Shown piece after piece: positions 35,141-44,715 of a stretch of 64,000 bases of DNA. Source of the stretch: Halobacterium wangiae (GTDB lineage Archaea > Halobacteriota > Halobacteria > Halobacteriales > Halobacteriaceae); NCBI RefSeq assembly GCF_021249345.1, contig NZ_CP089588.1, positions 1,426,001-1,490,000 on the forward strand. The letters run 5' to 3'. The notes under the pieces are model-generated. The model searched no databases and was not told the DNA's origin. It saw only the letters and a list, made by a program, of their open reading frames with translations. Position numbers and translations under genes: made by a program. Within the stretch, counting starts at the first letter, position 1. Every line of letters begins with the position of its first letter.

Positions 35141-36532
35141 ATGTTCGACGTTTCGAGCGAGGAGATCACCGAGGGGTCCCTGTCGCGGGCGCTCGCCATC
35201 CTCGCCGCGCCCCTGGTGGCACAGCAGGTCGTCGTCGCGCTCGGTGCAGTCGTAGACATCTTCTGGCTCGGTCGGTTGAACGAGGCCGCCGTCGCCGCCG
35301 TCGGCCTCGTCGTCCCCGTGTACGCGCTCATCGCGCTCCCGGTGACTGCCACGTTCAAGGGCGGCCAGATACTCACCTCCCAGAGCGTCGGCGCCGACCA
35401 GGACGACCGGGCCACCCGAATCCCGTTCCACGCCGCGCTCGCCGGGGCCGGCCTCGCGTTCGCGCTCGCGGCCCTCACCCTCCTGGTCGCCCCCGACATC
35501 GTCAGACTGCTCGGCGCGGAGGGCGACACGTACACGTACGCCGTCACCTACCTCTCGACGTACATCTTCGCGTACGTCCCGTTCGCCGTTAGCGACGGTC
35601 TCGAAGGCGGATTCGTCGGCTGGGGTGACTCCGGTACGGCGTTCGCGCTGAACGCCACGAACATCGTCGTGAACGTCGTCCTCGACCCGTTTCTCATCTT
35701 CGGCTACGGGCCGTTCCCCGAGTGGGGCGTGTTCGGCGCGGCGATGGCGAGCATCGTCGGCGCCACGGCGAGCGCCACGCTCGCCCTCGCTGTCGCCGTC
35801 AGCGGTCGCCGCGACTTCTCGATTCCCCGGGACGCCATCGACCTCCGGCCGTCGCTGTTCCGCGAAGTGCTGACCGTCGGGGGGCCGGTCGCCTTCCAGA
35901 CCGCCGGCAGGCAGGCCGCCCGCCTCGGCATGGTCGCCATCATCTCCATCGCGGGGTCGACGGCCGCGCTCGCGGCCTACAACGTCGGCGCCCAGCTCGC
36001 TACCATCGCGTTCGTCCCCGCGAGCGGACTCGCCGGTGCCGCCACGACAGTCGTCGGCCAGAACCTCGGCGCCGACCGGCCGGGCCGCGCACGCCGAGCG
36101 ACCTGGCTCAGCGTCGGGACGGCCGTCGTCGCGCTGGCCGTCCTCGGCGTCCTCCAGTGGGTGTTCCCCTCGCTCATTGCGGAGACGTTCGCGCCCGCCC
36201 TCGGCGAGGAGGCGTTCGGGCTCACCGTCGAGTACCTGCAGATCCTCGCGCTCGGCTACTGGGCGCTCGGCGCCATCTACACACTCGAGTCCGGGTTCAA
36301 CGGCGCGAGTCGCACGAGCGTCAGCATGTACGCGACGCTCATCCAGTACTGGGGCGTCCGCCTCCCCATCGCGGCGGGCGGGGTGTTCGTCTTCAACTAC
36401 GGCGTGCTCGCGGCGTTCTGGGGCGTCACCATCTCGAACGTCGCGGCGGCGCTTGGCCTCGGAATCTACTTCTGGTACTCGACGGACCGCGGCCTGCTCG
36501 AGCGGGCGGCGTCGGCGGCCGCGGCGGACTAG
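35141..36532 (+). CDS. MATE family multidrug/sodium efflux protein
   Basis: The 463-residue protein has 12 hydrophobic helices in the two-bundle MATE pattern (MatE domains about 20-185 and 240-400). The opening ILAAPLVAQQVVVALGAVVDIFWLG and the repeat GGPVAFQTAGRQAARLGMV with GQNLGADRPGRARR mark the equivalent halves. MATE proteins expel cationic compounds using a Na+ or H+ gradient, and Na+ coupling would suit a halophile. The ATG is the first codon after the likely transcription start. The helicase gene follows 36 nt later. Confidence 0.9.
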   Translation: MFDVSSEEITEGSLSRALAILAAPLVAQQVVVALGAVVDIFWLGRLNEAAVAAVGLVVPVYALIALPVTATFKGGQILTSQSVGADQDDRATRIPFHAALAGAGLAFALAALTLLVAPDIVRLLGAEGDTYTYAVTYLSTYIFAYVPFAVSDGLEGGFVGWGDSGTAFALNATNIVVNVVLDPFLIFGYGPFPEWGVFGAAMASIVGATASATLALAVAVSGRRDFSIPRDAIDLRPSLFREVLTVGGPVAFQTAGRQAARLGMVAIISIAGSTAALAAYNVGAQLATIAFVPASGLAGAATTVVGQNLGADRPGRARRATWLSVGTAVVALAVLGVLQWVFPSLIAETFAPALGEEAFGLTVEYLQILALGYWALGAIYTLESGFNGASRTSVSMYATLIQYWGVRLPIAAGGVFVFNYGVLAAFWGVTISNVAAALGLGIYFWYSTDRGLLERAASAAAAD

Positions 36533-36568
36533 AAACGCCTATCCGAGCGGCCACCCTCCCACGCCCTG

Positions 36569-38905
36569 ATGGAGGTTGCCGAGGTCGTTCCACAGTTCGC
36601 CGAGGCGTTCCCCTTCGACGAGTTCAACGAGATGCAACGCGAGGCGGTGCCCGCGCTGCTGAACTCGGACGCCAACGTCGTGGCGTCCGCGCCCACCGGC
36701 TCCGGGAAGACCGCGCTCGCGGAACTCGCCATCTGCCAGACCCTCGAGGCCGGCGGCACGGCGCTGTTCGTCGCGCCGCTTCGCGCGCTCACCAACGAGA
36801 AGGAGGACGAGTGGGAGCGCTTCGAGGACCTCGGCTACTCGGTGTACGTCGTCACTGGCGAACGCGACCTCAACCCGCGACGGGCCGAACGCGCGGACGT
36901 CCTCGTGATGACCCCGGAGAAGGCCGACTCGGCGACCCGGAAGCACGACTCGCCGCGGTACTCGTTCGTGACGGACGTCGACTGCGTCGTCATCGACGAG
37001 GTCCACCTGCTGGACTCCGAGAAGCGCGGGAGCGTCCTCGAAGTCGTCGTCTCGCGGCTCCGCCGGCTCTGCGACCCGCGCGTGGTCGCGCTGTCGGCGA
37101 CGATGCCGAACATCGACGACGTCGCAGCGTGGCTCGACGCCGCCCCGGAGACCACCTTCGAGTTCGGCGACGAGTACCGGCCCGTGGACCTGCACGCGGG
37201 CGTGCGGACGTACAAACACGGCGACAACCCGTTCGCGGACAAGTACCGCCGGCTGTTCACCGCCCTGGACCTCGCGGAGCCACACCTCCGGGAGGACGGG
37301 CAGGCGCTCGTGTTCGTCTCCTCCCGGCAGGACACCGTGCAGGCGGCGAAGAAGACCAGAGACGAGATCGGCGAGCGCGACATCCCGGTGAGCTCCCGTG
37401 GGGACTACGAGTTCCACACGGCCGCCGAGGACCTCGACAACGCGACGCTCCGGAAGTCGGTGCTGGACGGCGTGGCGTTCCACCACGCGGGCCTCTCGAC
37501 CCACGACAAGAACCTCGTCGAACAGTGGTTCCGCGAGGGGAAGATCCGCGTCCTCTTCTCGACGTCGACGCTCGCGTGGGGCGTGAACCTCCCCGCCAGG
37601 TGCGTCGTCATCCGGGACACGAAGCTCCACGACCCCCTGGAGGGCGAGGTGGACATGAGCCCCCTGGACGTCCTCCAGATGCTCGGTCGCGCCGGCCGTC
37701 CGGGCTACGACGACGTGGGCTACGGCTGGGTGGTCTGTGACGACTCGGACGCCGACAAGTACCGCGCGCTGCTCGAGGAGGGGAAAGCGATCGAGTCCCG
37801 CCTCGCGGGCAGCCTCGCGGAACACCTGAACGCCGAGATTGCGATGGGGACCATCCGCGGCCTCGGCGACGTGATGGACTGGCTGGAGACGACGTTCTAC
37901 TACCGGCGCGCGCAGTCCGCCCCGGAGAGCTACGACTTCCCGAACCTCCGGGACCGCGTGCGGGACACGCTCGACTCGCTCGTCGCGGACGGGTTCATCG
38001 AGACGGACGAGGACCTCGGGCTGTCGGCCACGAGGCTCGGCGTGCTCGCCTCGACGTACTACCTCCGACTCGACACCGCCCGGGAGTTCCGCGCGGTCGC
38101 CGACGAGGAGACGGACGCCGACGGCATCCTGCGCGCCGTCGCGAACGCCGGCGAGTTCGACAGCGTGAGCGCCCGGCAGTCCGAGCGGGACGCCATCGAC
38201 CGGATACTCGGCGCCGACGGCGACGAGATGGAGTCCGGCCCGCGGAAGGTGTACGCCATCCTGCGCGGGAGCATGGACGCCAGTGTGCCTGGCGAACTGC
38301 GCTCGGACGCGTGGGTCATCCGCCAGAACGCGCTCCGCCTGCTCGCCGCCCTCGGCGCGTTCTTCGAGCGCTACGACGACCCCCACGGCGCGAACGTCGC
38401 CGCCCGCCTCGAAGCACGCATCGACAACGGCGTCCCCGAGGACGCCGTCGGACTCACCGCGCTCGACGGCGTGGCCGCCGGCCGTGCACACAAACTCCAC
38501 GACGAGGGCATCGACACGCCGTCGGACGTGCGCGAGTCGGGCGTCGACGGCCTCGTGGACGCCGGCCTCTCCGCCGGCGTCGCGGAGAGCGTCTTCGAGC
38601 AGACCCGCGAGATGCCCGCGGTCACCGTCGACTGGGGGGACTTCCCCGACAGCATCGCCGCCGGCGCCAACGAGATGTGCGAGGTCGTCGTGCGGAACGG
38701 CGGTGGCGGCGCGGCCGCCGGCGTACGCGTCACAGTCAACGACGTGGCGATGACCGAACGCTCGGGCTACCTCGACGACGCACTGCGCGCACCGGTCGGC
38801 GTCTTCGGCGCGAACGCCGACGTTCTGGAGTTCGAGGTCACCGTCTCCTTCTCGGAGTTGCCGCTGCTCCCGGTCACCGACACGCGAACCGTCCGCATCG
38901 AGTAG
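36569..38905 (+). CDS. Ski2-like (Hel308/Brr2-type) DEAD/DEAH helicase
   Basis: The 778-residue SF2 helicase has Walker A ASAPTGSGKT (41-48), PLRALTNEK (Ia), VLVMTPEKAD, DEVH box VVIDEVHLLD, SAT motif LSATMPN, a FVSSRQDT start to RecA domain 2, STSTLAWGVNLPA, and motif VI QMLGRAGRPG. A winged helix and a Sec63-like part follow, with a helix-hairpin-helix region (SDVRESGVDGLVDAG) and a C-terminal beta domain, as in Brr2/ASCC3-type enzymes. Canonical Hel308 remodels stalled replication forks; whether this paralog acts on DNA or RNA is not decided by sequence. Confidence 0.88.
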   Translation: MEVAEVVPQFAEAFPFDEFNEMQREAVPALLNSDANVVASAPTGSGKTALAELAICQTLEAGGTALFVAPLRALTNEKEDEWERFEDLGYSVYVVTGERDLNPRRAERADVLVMTPEKADSATRKHDSPRYSFVTDVDCVVIDEVHLLDSEKRGSVLEVVVSRLRRLCDPRVVALSATMPNIDDVAAWLDAAPETTFEFGDEYRPVDLHAGVRTYKHGDNPFADKYRRLFTALDLAEPHLREDGQALVFVSSRQDTVQAAKKTRDEIGERDIPVSSRGDYEFHTAAEDLDNATLRKSVLDGVAFHHAGLSTHDKNLVEQWFREGKIRVLFSTSTLAWGVNLPARCVVIRDTKLHDPLEGEVDMSPLDVLQMLGRAGRPGYDDVGYGWVVCDDSDADKYRALLEEGKAIESRLAGSLAEHLNAEIAMGTIRGLGDVMDWLETTFYYRRAQSAPESYDFPNLRDRVRDTLDSLVADGFIETDEDLGLSATRLGVLASTYYLRLDTAREFRAVADEETDADGILRAVANAGEFDSVSARQSERDAIDRILGADGDEMESGPRKVYAILRGSMDASVPGELRSDAWVIRQNALRLLAALGAFFERYDDPHGANVAARLEARIDNGVPEDAVGLTALDGVAAGRAHKLHDEGIDTPSDVRESGVDGLVDAGLSAGVAESVFEQTREMPAVTVDWGDFPDSIAAGANEMCEVVVRNGGGGAAAGVRVTVNDVAMTERSGYLDDALRAPVGVFGANADVLEFEVTVSFSELPLLPVTDTRTVRIE

Positions 38906-38953
38906 CGACACCTGCCCTCGCGGCCACCGTGGACGTACCGGGGACCGGCGCGC

Positions 38954-40042
38954 TCACCGGTACGACCGGAACTCCGTCGCGACGTCCGGGAACACCTGGC
39001 GGCCGACGACGACGATGGTGACGAGCATGATGGGTCCAAAGAAGACGCCCCACCAGCCGAAGGCGATGGAGCCGATGACGTACGCGAGCATCACCAGTCC
39101 CATGTTCAGGTCGCCCGCGGAGAAGTACGACCGCAGGAAGATGTCGGGGATGACGTCGACGACCACCTGCGTGACCACGAGGAAGACGACGGGGAACCAG
39201 AGGGGTGCGCCGGTGAAATACGAGACGGCGAAGAGGTAGACCGCCAGCGGGTAGTAGACGACCTTGATGCCGATGCCCGGGACGATGGTGCCGACGCCGG
39301 TGAGGAGGCCGAGCAGGAACGGGTACGGGATGGAGAGCCCCTCGGGGGCGACGAAGTCCATGCCGTTGTAGACGGCGAGAGCGATCGCGCCCAGGGCCAG
39401 GATGCTGATGAAGTTCCCGACGAAGAGGGTCTCGAGGTGGCCGTCGACGTCCTCCAGGACGGACACCACGCGGGCGTCCTCGCCGACGCTCTCCCGGAAC
39501 CAGCCGGCCAGCTTGTGGCCGTCGCGCAGCAGGTAGAAGAGGAACACGAACATCAGGAACACTCGGACGCCGATGAAGAACACGAGGCCGGCGGCGGTCG
39601 TGATCTGGCCGAGCGCCCCGGACAGCAGGTTCCGGAGCTGCTGGTCGAACACCTCCCGCGGATTCTGCCGTACCTGCCCGAGGATGGCCTCCGGATTGGA
39701 CTGCGTGAGGTCGATGTACGGCTCCAACAGCGGCCTGTACTGCTGCAGTTGCGCGTGCGTGAGGATGTCGCCGATCTCCTTGGACGCGGTCCACGCCGCG
39801 TAGCCGACGATGAGCAACACCGGCAGCAACACCAGCAGCAGCGTGGCCGTCACCGCGACGTTGGGGTGCTCGGTTCGGTCCTCCAGCCAGGCGTAGATCT
39901 GCCGCATCGCGTAGTACACCCAGACGGCGAAGACGAGGGCGCCGAACACCGGCTCTACCACCATGACGAGGAAGAAGACCAGGGCAGCGATGACGAGGAG
40001 CCAACCGACTGTTCGCCACTGCCCCTCCCGGGGAAGGTCCAT
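38954..40042 (-). CDS. AI-2E family permease (first of two)
   Basis: The 362-residue membrane protein has eight predicted helices in the AI-2E/UPF0118 pattern. The hydrophilic middle (LTHAQLQQYRPLLEPYIDL) is followed by VRVFLMFVFLFYLLRDGHKL and the signature PYPFLLGLLTGVGTIVPGIG, then VPDIFLRSYFS and GVFFGPIMLV. Members have been linked to autoinducer-2 or cation/proton exchange; no signal here decides. ATG 40042 is preferred; the longer frame is a shadow. It is divergent from the NucS-N-like gene. Confidence 0.87.
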   Translation of the reverse strand: MDLPREGQWRTVGWLLVIAALVFFLVMVVEPVFGALVFAVWVYYAMRQIYAWLEDRTEHPNVAVTATLLLVLLPVLLIVGYAAWTASKEIGDILTHAQLQQYRPLLEPYIDLTQSNPEAILGQVRQNPREVFDQQLRNLLSGALGQITTAAGLVFFIGVRVFLMFVFLFYLLRDGHKLAGWFRESVGEDARVVSVLEDVDGHLETLFVGNFISILALGAIALAVYNGMDFVAPEGLSIPYPFLLGLLTGVGTIVPGIGIKVVYYPLAVYLFAVSYFTGAPLWFPVVFLVVTQVVVDVIPDIFLRSYFSAGDLNMGLVMLAYVIGSIAFGWWGVFFGPIMLVTIVVVGRQVFPDVATEFRSYR

Positions 40043-40134
40043 GCCCACAATTGCGTCTAAAGTGACAAAACCCTCGGGGCAGTGTGCCGCGGGCGGCCCG
40101 AAGTTCAAGTACGAGAACGGGACCAGCACGGCCC

Positions 40135-40869
40135 ATGCAGGACGCGATCCGCGTGCTCGCAGGCGAGTGCGCAGTGCGCTACGAGACCGGCGGCGAGACG
40201 GAACGCGACCTCCGCGGCGACGTGGTGGTCCTCGTGAAACCCGACGACACCGTCCTCGTCCACGACGCCGACGGCTACCAGCCGGCGGCGTGGCTCACCC
40301 GACCGGGCGTCGTCCGCTACACCCGGGACGCCCGTGGATTCCGCCTCGACGCGGCGGACGGCGACGAGCGCCTCGTCGTCGAGAGCGCGACCGAACACGG
40401 CGACGCCCACTACCCAGCCTCGCCCGCTGGCCCGCCGGTCGGCACCTGCGGCTGCGAGGGGACGCTCGTCCGCGACGGCGGCCGCGTCGTCTGCGTGGAC
40501 TGCCGCTCGAACTACCCGATTCCACGCGACGCCGCCGTCACCGGCGAGACGTGTCCGGACTGCGGGCTCCCCCTGCTGCGCGTGGCCCGCGGCGTCGAGG
40601 TGACGGCGTGTCTCGACCGGGACTGTCGGCCTATCGTGGCCGCGGTCCGCGAGGCGGTCGACGGCGCGTGGACGTGTCGCTGCGGCGCCGCCCTCGGTGT
40701 GGAGACGAACCGCGGCCTCCACGCCGTCTGCGAGGACTGCGGGGAACGCCACCGCCTCCCGCGGGGCACCGCCGACGGGACCTGCGACTGCGGGCTGCCG
40801 ACGTTCGATACGGGTGACGGCCCGCGGTGCCTCGACGCGGAGTGCGCGGAGGCGCTGCCGACGGCGTGA
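40135..40869 (+). CDS. NucS N-terminal-like domain with zinc ribbons
   Basis: The 244-residue protein starts at ATG 40135. Its first 100 residues resemble the NucS (DUF91) DNA-binding half: RGDVVVLVKPDDTVLVHDADGY followed by QPAAWLTRPG. The RecB-like nuclease half of NucS is missing. In its place are several zinc-binding pairs (CGCEG, CVDC, CPDCG, CLDRDC, CRCG, CEDCG, CDCG). A single-stranded or branched DNA-binding role with no nuclease activity is a reasonable inference. It lies between two AI-2E permeases on the other strand. Confidence 0.72.
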   Translation: MQDAIRVLAGECAVRYETGGETERDLRGDVVVLVKPDDTVLVHDADGYQPAAWLTRPGVVRYTRDARGFRLDAADGDERLVVESATEHGDAHYPASPAGPPVGTCGCEGTLVRDGGRVVCVDCRSNYPIPRDAAVTGETCPDCGLPLLRVARGVEVTACLDRDCRPIVAAVREAVDGAWTCRCGAALGVETNRGLHAVCEDCGERHRLPRGTADGTCDCGLPTFDTGDGPRCLDAECAEALPTA

Positions 40870-40899
40870 CCGTCGACACTCACGGGAGTCGCGACGCGT

Positions 40900-41976
40900 T
40901 CACTCGGACGCCGTCGCGGCGTCGACCAGCGACGGCACCACCTCCTCCCCGACGTTGAGCGCGACGACCAGCAGGATGGGGCCGAGGAACACGCCCGCCC
41001 ACCCGAAGGTGAGCGCGCCGAGGACGTACGCGAACATGACGAGTCCCATGTGGAGGCGCCCCGAGGAGAGGTACGGTCGGAGCACGAGGTCCGGGAGCAC
41101 GTCGACGATGACCGCCGTCACGACGAGGAAGACGGGTGCGAACCACAGCGGGCCGTCCGTGGTCCACGCGAACAGGAAGATGGCGCCCGCTAGCGGGTAG
41201 TAGACGATCTGGATGCCGATGGCGGGGACGAGCGTCGCCAGCCCGGTGAGCATCCCGAACAGGAACGGGTACGGGACGCCCGTGCCCGCCGGCGCGAGGA
41301 AGTCCAGTACGAGGTAGGTGGTGACCGCGAGGACGCCGACGACGCCGATGGTGATGACGTTCCCGACGAACACCGTCTCCAGGTCGTCGTCCGCCCGTTC
41401 GAGGACCGTGACGGCCTCGCTGTCCCGACCGAACGTCTCCCGGACCCAGTCGCCGAGGCGGTGGTCGTCGCGCAGGAGGTAGAACGCGAACGCGAACGCG
41501 AGGAAGACGCGGACGACGACGGAGAACGTCTCGCCGGCGATGACGCCCGCCGATCCCAGCGCGGCGACCAGTAGTTGCCTCGTTCGCTCGTCGAGGGCGC
41601 CCGTCGGGTCGGCGCGGACCGACTCGTAGAACGTCTGGGGGTCCTCGATGTCGGCCGCTTCCAGCGCCTCTGCGAGCCACGGGAACCCGCCGTTCGAGAG
41701 GGTCGCCAGTTCGCCGAGCGCCACCGCCGCGGCGTAGGCGACCACGACCAGCGCGGGGACGACGAACGCCAGCAGGGTGAGGAACGTCGCGACGGAGGCG
41801 CGGTCGAAGACGTCCTCGAGGCGGCGCTCGAGTCGCCGCGTGGCGTAGTAGATGAACAGCCCGAAGGCGAACGCTCCCAGGACGGTCCGCAGTCCCTGCC
41901 ACAGCAACAGCGCGAGCACGAGGACGACGACGAGCCACAGGACCGTCCGCGTCCCCTCCGGAGACTCGAACTTCAT
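40900..41976 (-). CDS. AI-2E family permease (second of two)
   Basis: The 358-residue paralog of the permease at 38954 shows the same skeleton: VLGAFAFGLFIYYATRRLERRL, VVRVFLAFAFAFYLLRDDHRLGDW, PYPFLFGMLTGLATLVPAIG, VLPDLVLRPYLSSG and WAGVFLGPILLV. It converges with the NucS-N-like gene (31 nt between stops) and is divergent from EndA. Two copies flanking one gene suggest local duplication. Substrate unknown. Confidence 0.87.
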   Translation of the reverse strand: MKFESPEGTRTVLWLVVVLVLALLLWQGLRTVLGAFAFGLFIYYATRRLERRLEDVFDRASVATFLTLLAFVVPALVVVAYAAAVALGELATLSNGGFPWLAEALEAADIEDPQTFYESVRADPTGALDERTRQLLVAALGSAGVIAGETFSVVVRVFLAFAFAFYLLRDDHRLGDWVRETFGRDSEAVTVLERADDDLETVFVGNVITIGVVGVLAVTTYLVLDFLAPAGTGVPYPFLFGMLTGLATLVPAIGIQIVYYPLAGAIFLFAWTTDGPLWFAPVFLVVTAVIVDVLPDLVLRPYLSSGRLHMGLVMFAYVLGALTFGWAGVFLGPILLVVALNVGEEVVPSLVDAATASE

Positions 41977-42077
41977 GGCGTCTACAACGTGTTCGGCCGT
42001 GAAATGTCTCCGGCCTAAGGCCCAACACGGCGGCCGCGACCGACGCGCCTATGCCGGACGCGGCGCCACCCTGTGAC

Positions 42078-43112
42078 ATGGACGGACAGACGACCGACGA
42101 CGGCGTCAGAGTGGGGGGCGACGCCCGCCAGCGCTTCCACGACGCGCGCGGCTACGGCCACCCGCTCGACGGCAACGACGTCGCGCTGTCCAACGTGGAG
42201 GCAGCCCACCTGCTCTACCGCGGGGACCTGAACGCCGTCGACGGGATGGACTTCCGGACGTTCCTCGCCGACCGCGAGCCCGGGTTCGGTGCGCGCTTCC
42301 TCGTCTACGCGGACCTCCGGGACCGCGGGTTCTACCTCGCGCCGGACCGCGAACCGTGGTGGCACGACCCCGGCGACGGCGACTTCGTCGTGTTCCCGCG
42401 CGGGAAGGGGCCCGGCGACGGCGAGGTGAAACACCGCGTCCGGGTCGTCGACGAGCGCACCGTCGTCCCGAGCGCGGGTCTCGCGGACGTGGTGCTCGCG
42501 GTGGTCGACGAGGAGAGCGAGATCACGTACCTCGACGTAACGGCGACGGAGCCGGCGGGGGAGACGGCGTTCGACCCGCCGACGGGCGTCGAGGGGGTGT
42601 TGCTGGAGACCCGCGTGCTCGTCTGGGACCCGCCGGCCTCGCTGCACGATCGGGGGTTCTACGGCCAGCCCCTCGGCGGGCGGGCCGCGGAGTACGACGC
42701 GCTCCAGTTGTCGCTGCTGGAGGCCGCCTACCTCGCGGCGTCTGGCGCGCTCGGCCTCGGTGACGGTGCCGGCGTCGAGGAGATCGTCGAACGCGGGCGG
42801 GCCGTGGAGGGCGAGCGCTTCGACCGCCGTCTCCGCGTCTACCGCGCGCTCCGGGACCGCGGTATGGTCCCCAAGACCGGGTTCAAGTTCGGCGCCGACT
42901 TCCGGGTCTACGCCGACGTCGAGTCCGTCGACGACCTCGGGCACTCCGAGTTGCTGGTGCGGACGCTGCCCGTCGACCACGAGTTCGCGCCCCGCGACCT
43001 CTCCCTGGACGTGCGCCTCGCCCACGGGGTCCGGAAGCGAATGGTTTTTGCGCTGGAGTCCGCCAGTGACGACACGATTCGGTGGCTCGCCGTGAGCCGA
43101 CTCACTCCCTGA
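42078..43112 (+). CDS. endA: tRNA-splicing endonuclease EndA
   Basis: EndA cuts introns from tRNA and rRNA precursors at bulge-helix-bulge sites, the same kind of structure that flanks 16S and 23S in this operon. The 344-residue form is the haloarchaeal fused type with two tandem repeats per chain, active as a homodimer. The second repeat carries the catalytic triad Tyr278 (FRVYAD), His289 (GHSELLV) and Lys320 (VRKRMVF). ATG 42078 is chosen; an ATG nine codons upstream is an alternative. Its stop is 4 nt before trpS2, so they are co-transcribed. Confidence 0.93.
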   Translation: MDGQTTDDGVRVGGDARQRFHDARGYGHPLDGNDVALSNVEAAHLLYRGDLNAVDGMDFRTFLADREPGFGARFLVYADLRDRGFYLAPDREPWWHDPGDGDFVVFPRGKGPGDGEVKHRVRVVDERTVVPSAGLADVVLAVVDEESEITYLDVTATEPAGETAFDPPTGVEGVLLETRVLVWDPPASLHDRGFYGQPLGGRAAEYDALQLSLLEAAYLAASGALGLGDGAGVEEIVERGRAVEGERFDRRLRVYRALRDRGMVPKTGFKFGADFRVYADVESVDDLGHSELLVRTLPVDHEFAPRDLSLDVRLAHGVRKRMVFALESASDDTIRWLAVSRLTP

Positions 43113-43116
43113 TACT

Positions 43117-44673
43117 ATGACTGACACCGACGACGACACGGACGCCGACGGGGACGCGCCGGGTGCCGACAGCGTCGCGCTCGACCCGTGGGGCTCCTCG
43201 ACGGTCTCCGACTACCGGAAGCTGTTCGAGGAGTTCGGCATCGAGTCCTTCGAGGACGTCATCGACGAGGTGCCCGACCCCCACTTCCTGATGCGGCGGG
43301 CCATCATCTTCGGCCACCGCGACTACCGCCCTGTGCTGGAGGCGATGCGCGACGGCGACCCGTTCGCCGCGCTCTCCGGGTTCATGCCGACGGGCGACCC
43401 CCACATCGGCCACAAGATGGTGTTCGACGAGATCATCTGGCACCAGCAGCAGGGCGCCGACGCCTACGCGCTCATCGCGGACCTCGAGGCGCACGCCGCC
43501 CGCGGCCTCTCGTGGGACGAGATCGACGACCACGCCGAGGACTACCTCCTCAGCCTGCTCGCGCTCGGCTTCGACGCCGAGGCGGGCACGCTCTACCGGC
43601 AGTCCGCGAACCGCGAACTCCAGGACCTCGCGTTCGAACTCGGCGCGGAGGCGAACTTCTCGGAGTTCGAGGCCATCTACGGCTTCGACGGCGAGACGGA
43701 CGTCTCCCACATGCAGAGCGTCGTCACCCAGATGGCGGACATCCTCTACCCCCAGCTCGGCGAACCGAAACCCACGGTCATCCCGGTCGGCCCGGACCAG
43801 GACCCCCACATGCGCCTCGCGCGCGACCTCGCGGAGCGCACCCGGTTCTTCAAGGTGACCGAGGCGTACGCGAGCGTCGCCTTCGACGACGACGAGCGCC
43901 CGCTGGTCGCCGCCGCCTACGATGTCCGCGAGCAGTACGCCGAGGACGCCGACTCGCCGCGCTGCACGGAGGCTGCCGACTGGCTCCGCGACGACCCCGC
44001 CGTGGCGGGCGAGTTCGACGACGAGACGGTCGACGCCGTCGTCGAGAAACTCGACAACGCCGGGATGGAGCCGCTGCGCCCCCGTGTCCGGTTCTTCGAC
44101 CGGCAGGCGACCGACGAGGCGTTCGAGGCGCTGATCGACGCCGTCGCCGGCGAGAAGCGCGTCTTCGAGGGCCACGTCGACGCCTTCGAGATGAGCCACG
44201 AGACCGCCGAGGACCTCGCGCTCGGCGTCGAAGTCGACCACGGCGGCTACGGCTTCGTGCCGCCGTCCTCGATCTACCACCGCTTCATGACCGGCCTCAC
44301 GGGCGGGAAGATGTCCTCCTCGATTCCCGCGAGCCACATCAGCCTCCTCGACGACCCCGAGGCGGGCTACGACAAGGTGAAGTCCGCGACGACCGGCGGC
44401 CGCGAGACGGCGGAGAAGCAGCGCGAACTCGGCGGCGAGGCCGACGACTGCCCCGTCTACGAACTGTACGCCTACCTGCTCGCGGGCGACGACGACGAGT
44501 TCGCCGAGCGCGTCTACGACGAGTGCGTCGGCGGCGAACGGCTCTGCGGGGACTGCAAGGAACAGGCCGCCCAGCTGATGGAGGAGTTCCTCGCGGACCA
44601 CCAGGAGAAACGCGAGGAGGCCCGCGAGGTGCTCGACGACCTGGACGTCGTCCTCGACTCTGCGCGCGTCTAA
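43117..44673 (+). CDS. trpS2: Tryptophanyl-tRNA synthetase 2
   Basis: A second TrpRS. The 518-residue protein has HIGH in DPHIGH (96-99) after SGFMPTG, VGPDQDPHMRLARDLAERT and a KMSKS loop in GGKMSSSIPASH. It is longer than TrpRS-1 by an inserted acidic region (about 300-370) and a C-terminal extension containing CVGGERLCGDC. It lies 4 nt after endA, with no Trp leader. Two TrpRS genes in one genome are known in haloarchaea; which is the housekeeping enzyme cannot be read from sequence. Confidence 0.93.
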   Translation: MTDTDDDTDADGDAPGADSVALDPWGSSTVSDYRKLFEEFGIESFEDVIDEVPDPHFLMRRAIIFGHRDYRPVLEAMRDGDPFAALSGFMPTGDPHIGHKMVFDEIIWHQQQGADAYALIADLEAHAARGLSWDEIDDHAEDYLLSLLALGFDAEAGTLYRQSANRELQDLAFELGAEANFSEFEAIYGFDGETDVSHMQSVVTQMADILYPQLGEPKPTVIPVGPDQDPHMRLARDLAERTRFFKVTEAYASVAFDDDERPLVAAAYDVREQYAEDADSPRCTEAADWLRDDPAVAGEFDDETVDAVVEKLDNAGMEPLRPRVRFFDRQATDEAFEALIDAVAGEKRVFEGHVDAFEMSHETAEDLALGVEVDHGGYGFVPPSSIYHRFMTGLTGGKMSSSIPASHISLLDDPEAGYDKVKSATTGGRETAEKQRELGGEADDCPVYELYAYLLAGDDDEFAERVYDECVGGERLCGDCKEQAAQLMEEFLADHQEKREEAREVLDDLDVVLDSARV

Positions 44674-44715
44674 CTCCGACGTACTGTCTGACGGCCTGGC
44701 GCGCTGGCGGAACGC

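Noticed and set aside
43113-43116. Leader or attenuator before trpS2
   Set aside because: Only 4 nt separate endA from trpS2, so there is no space for a leader.
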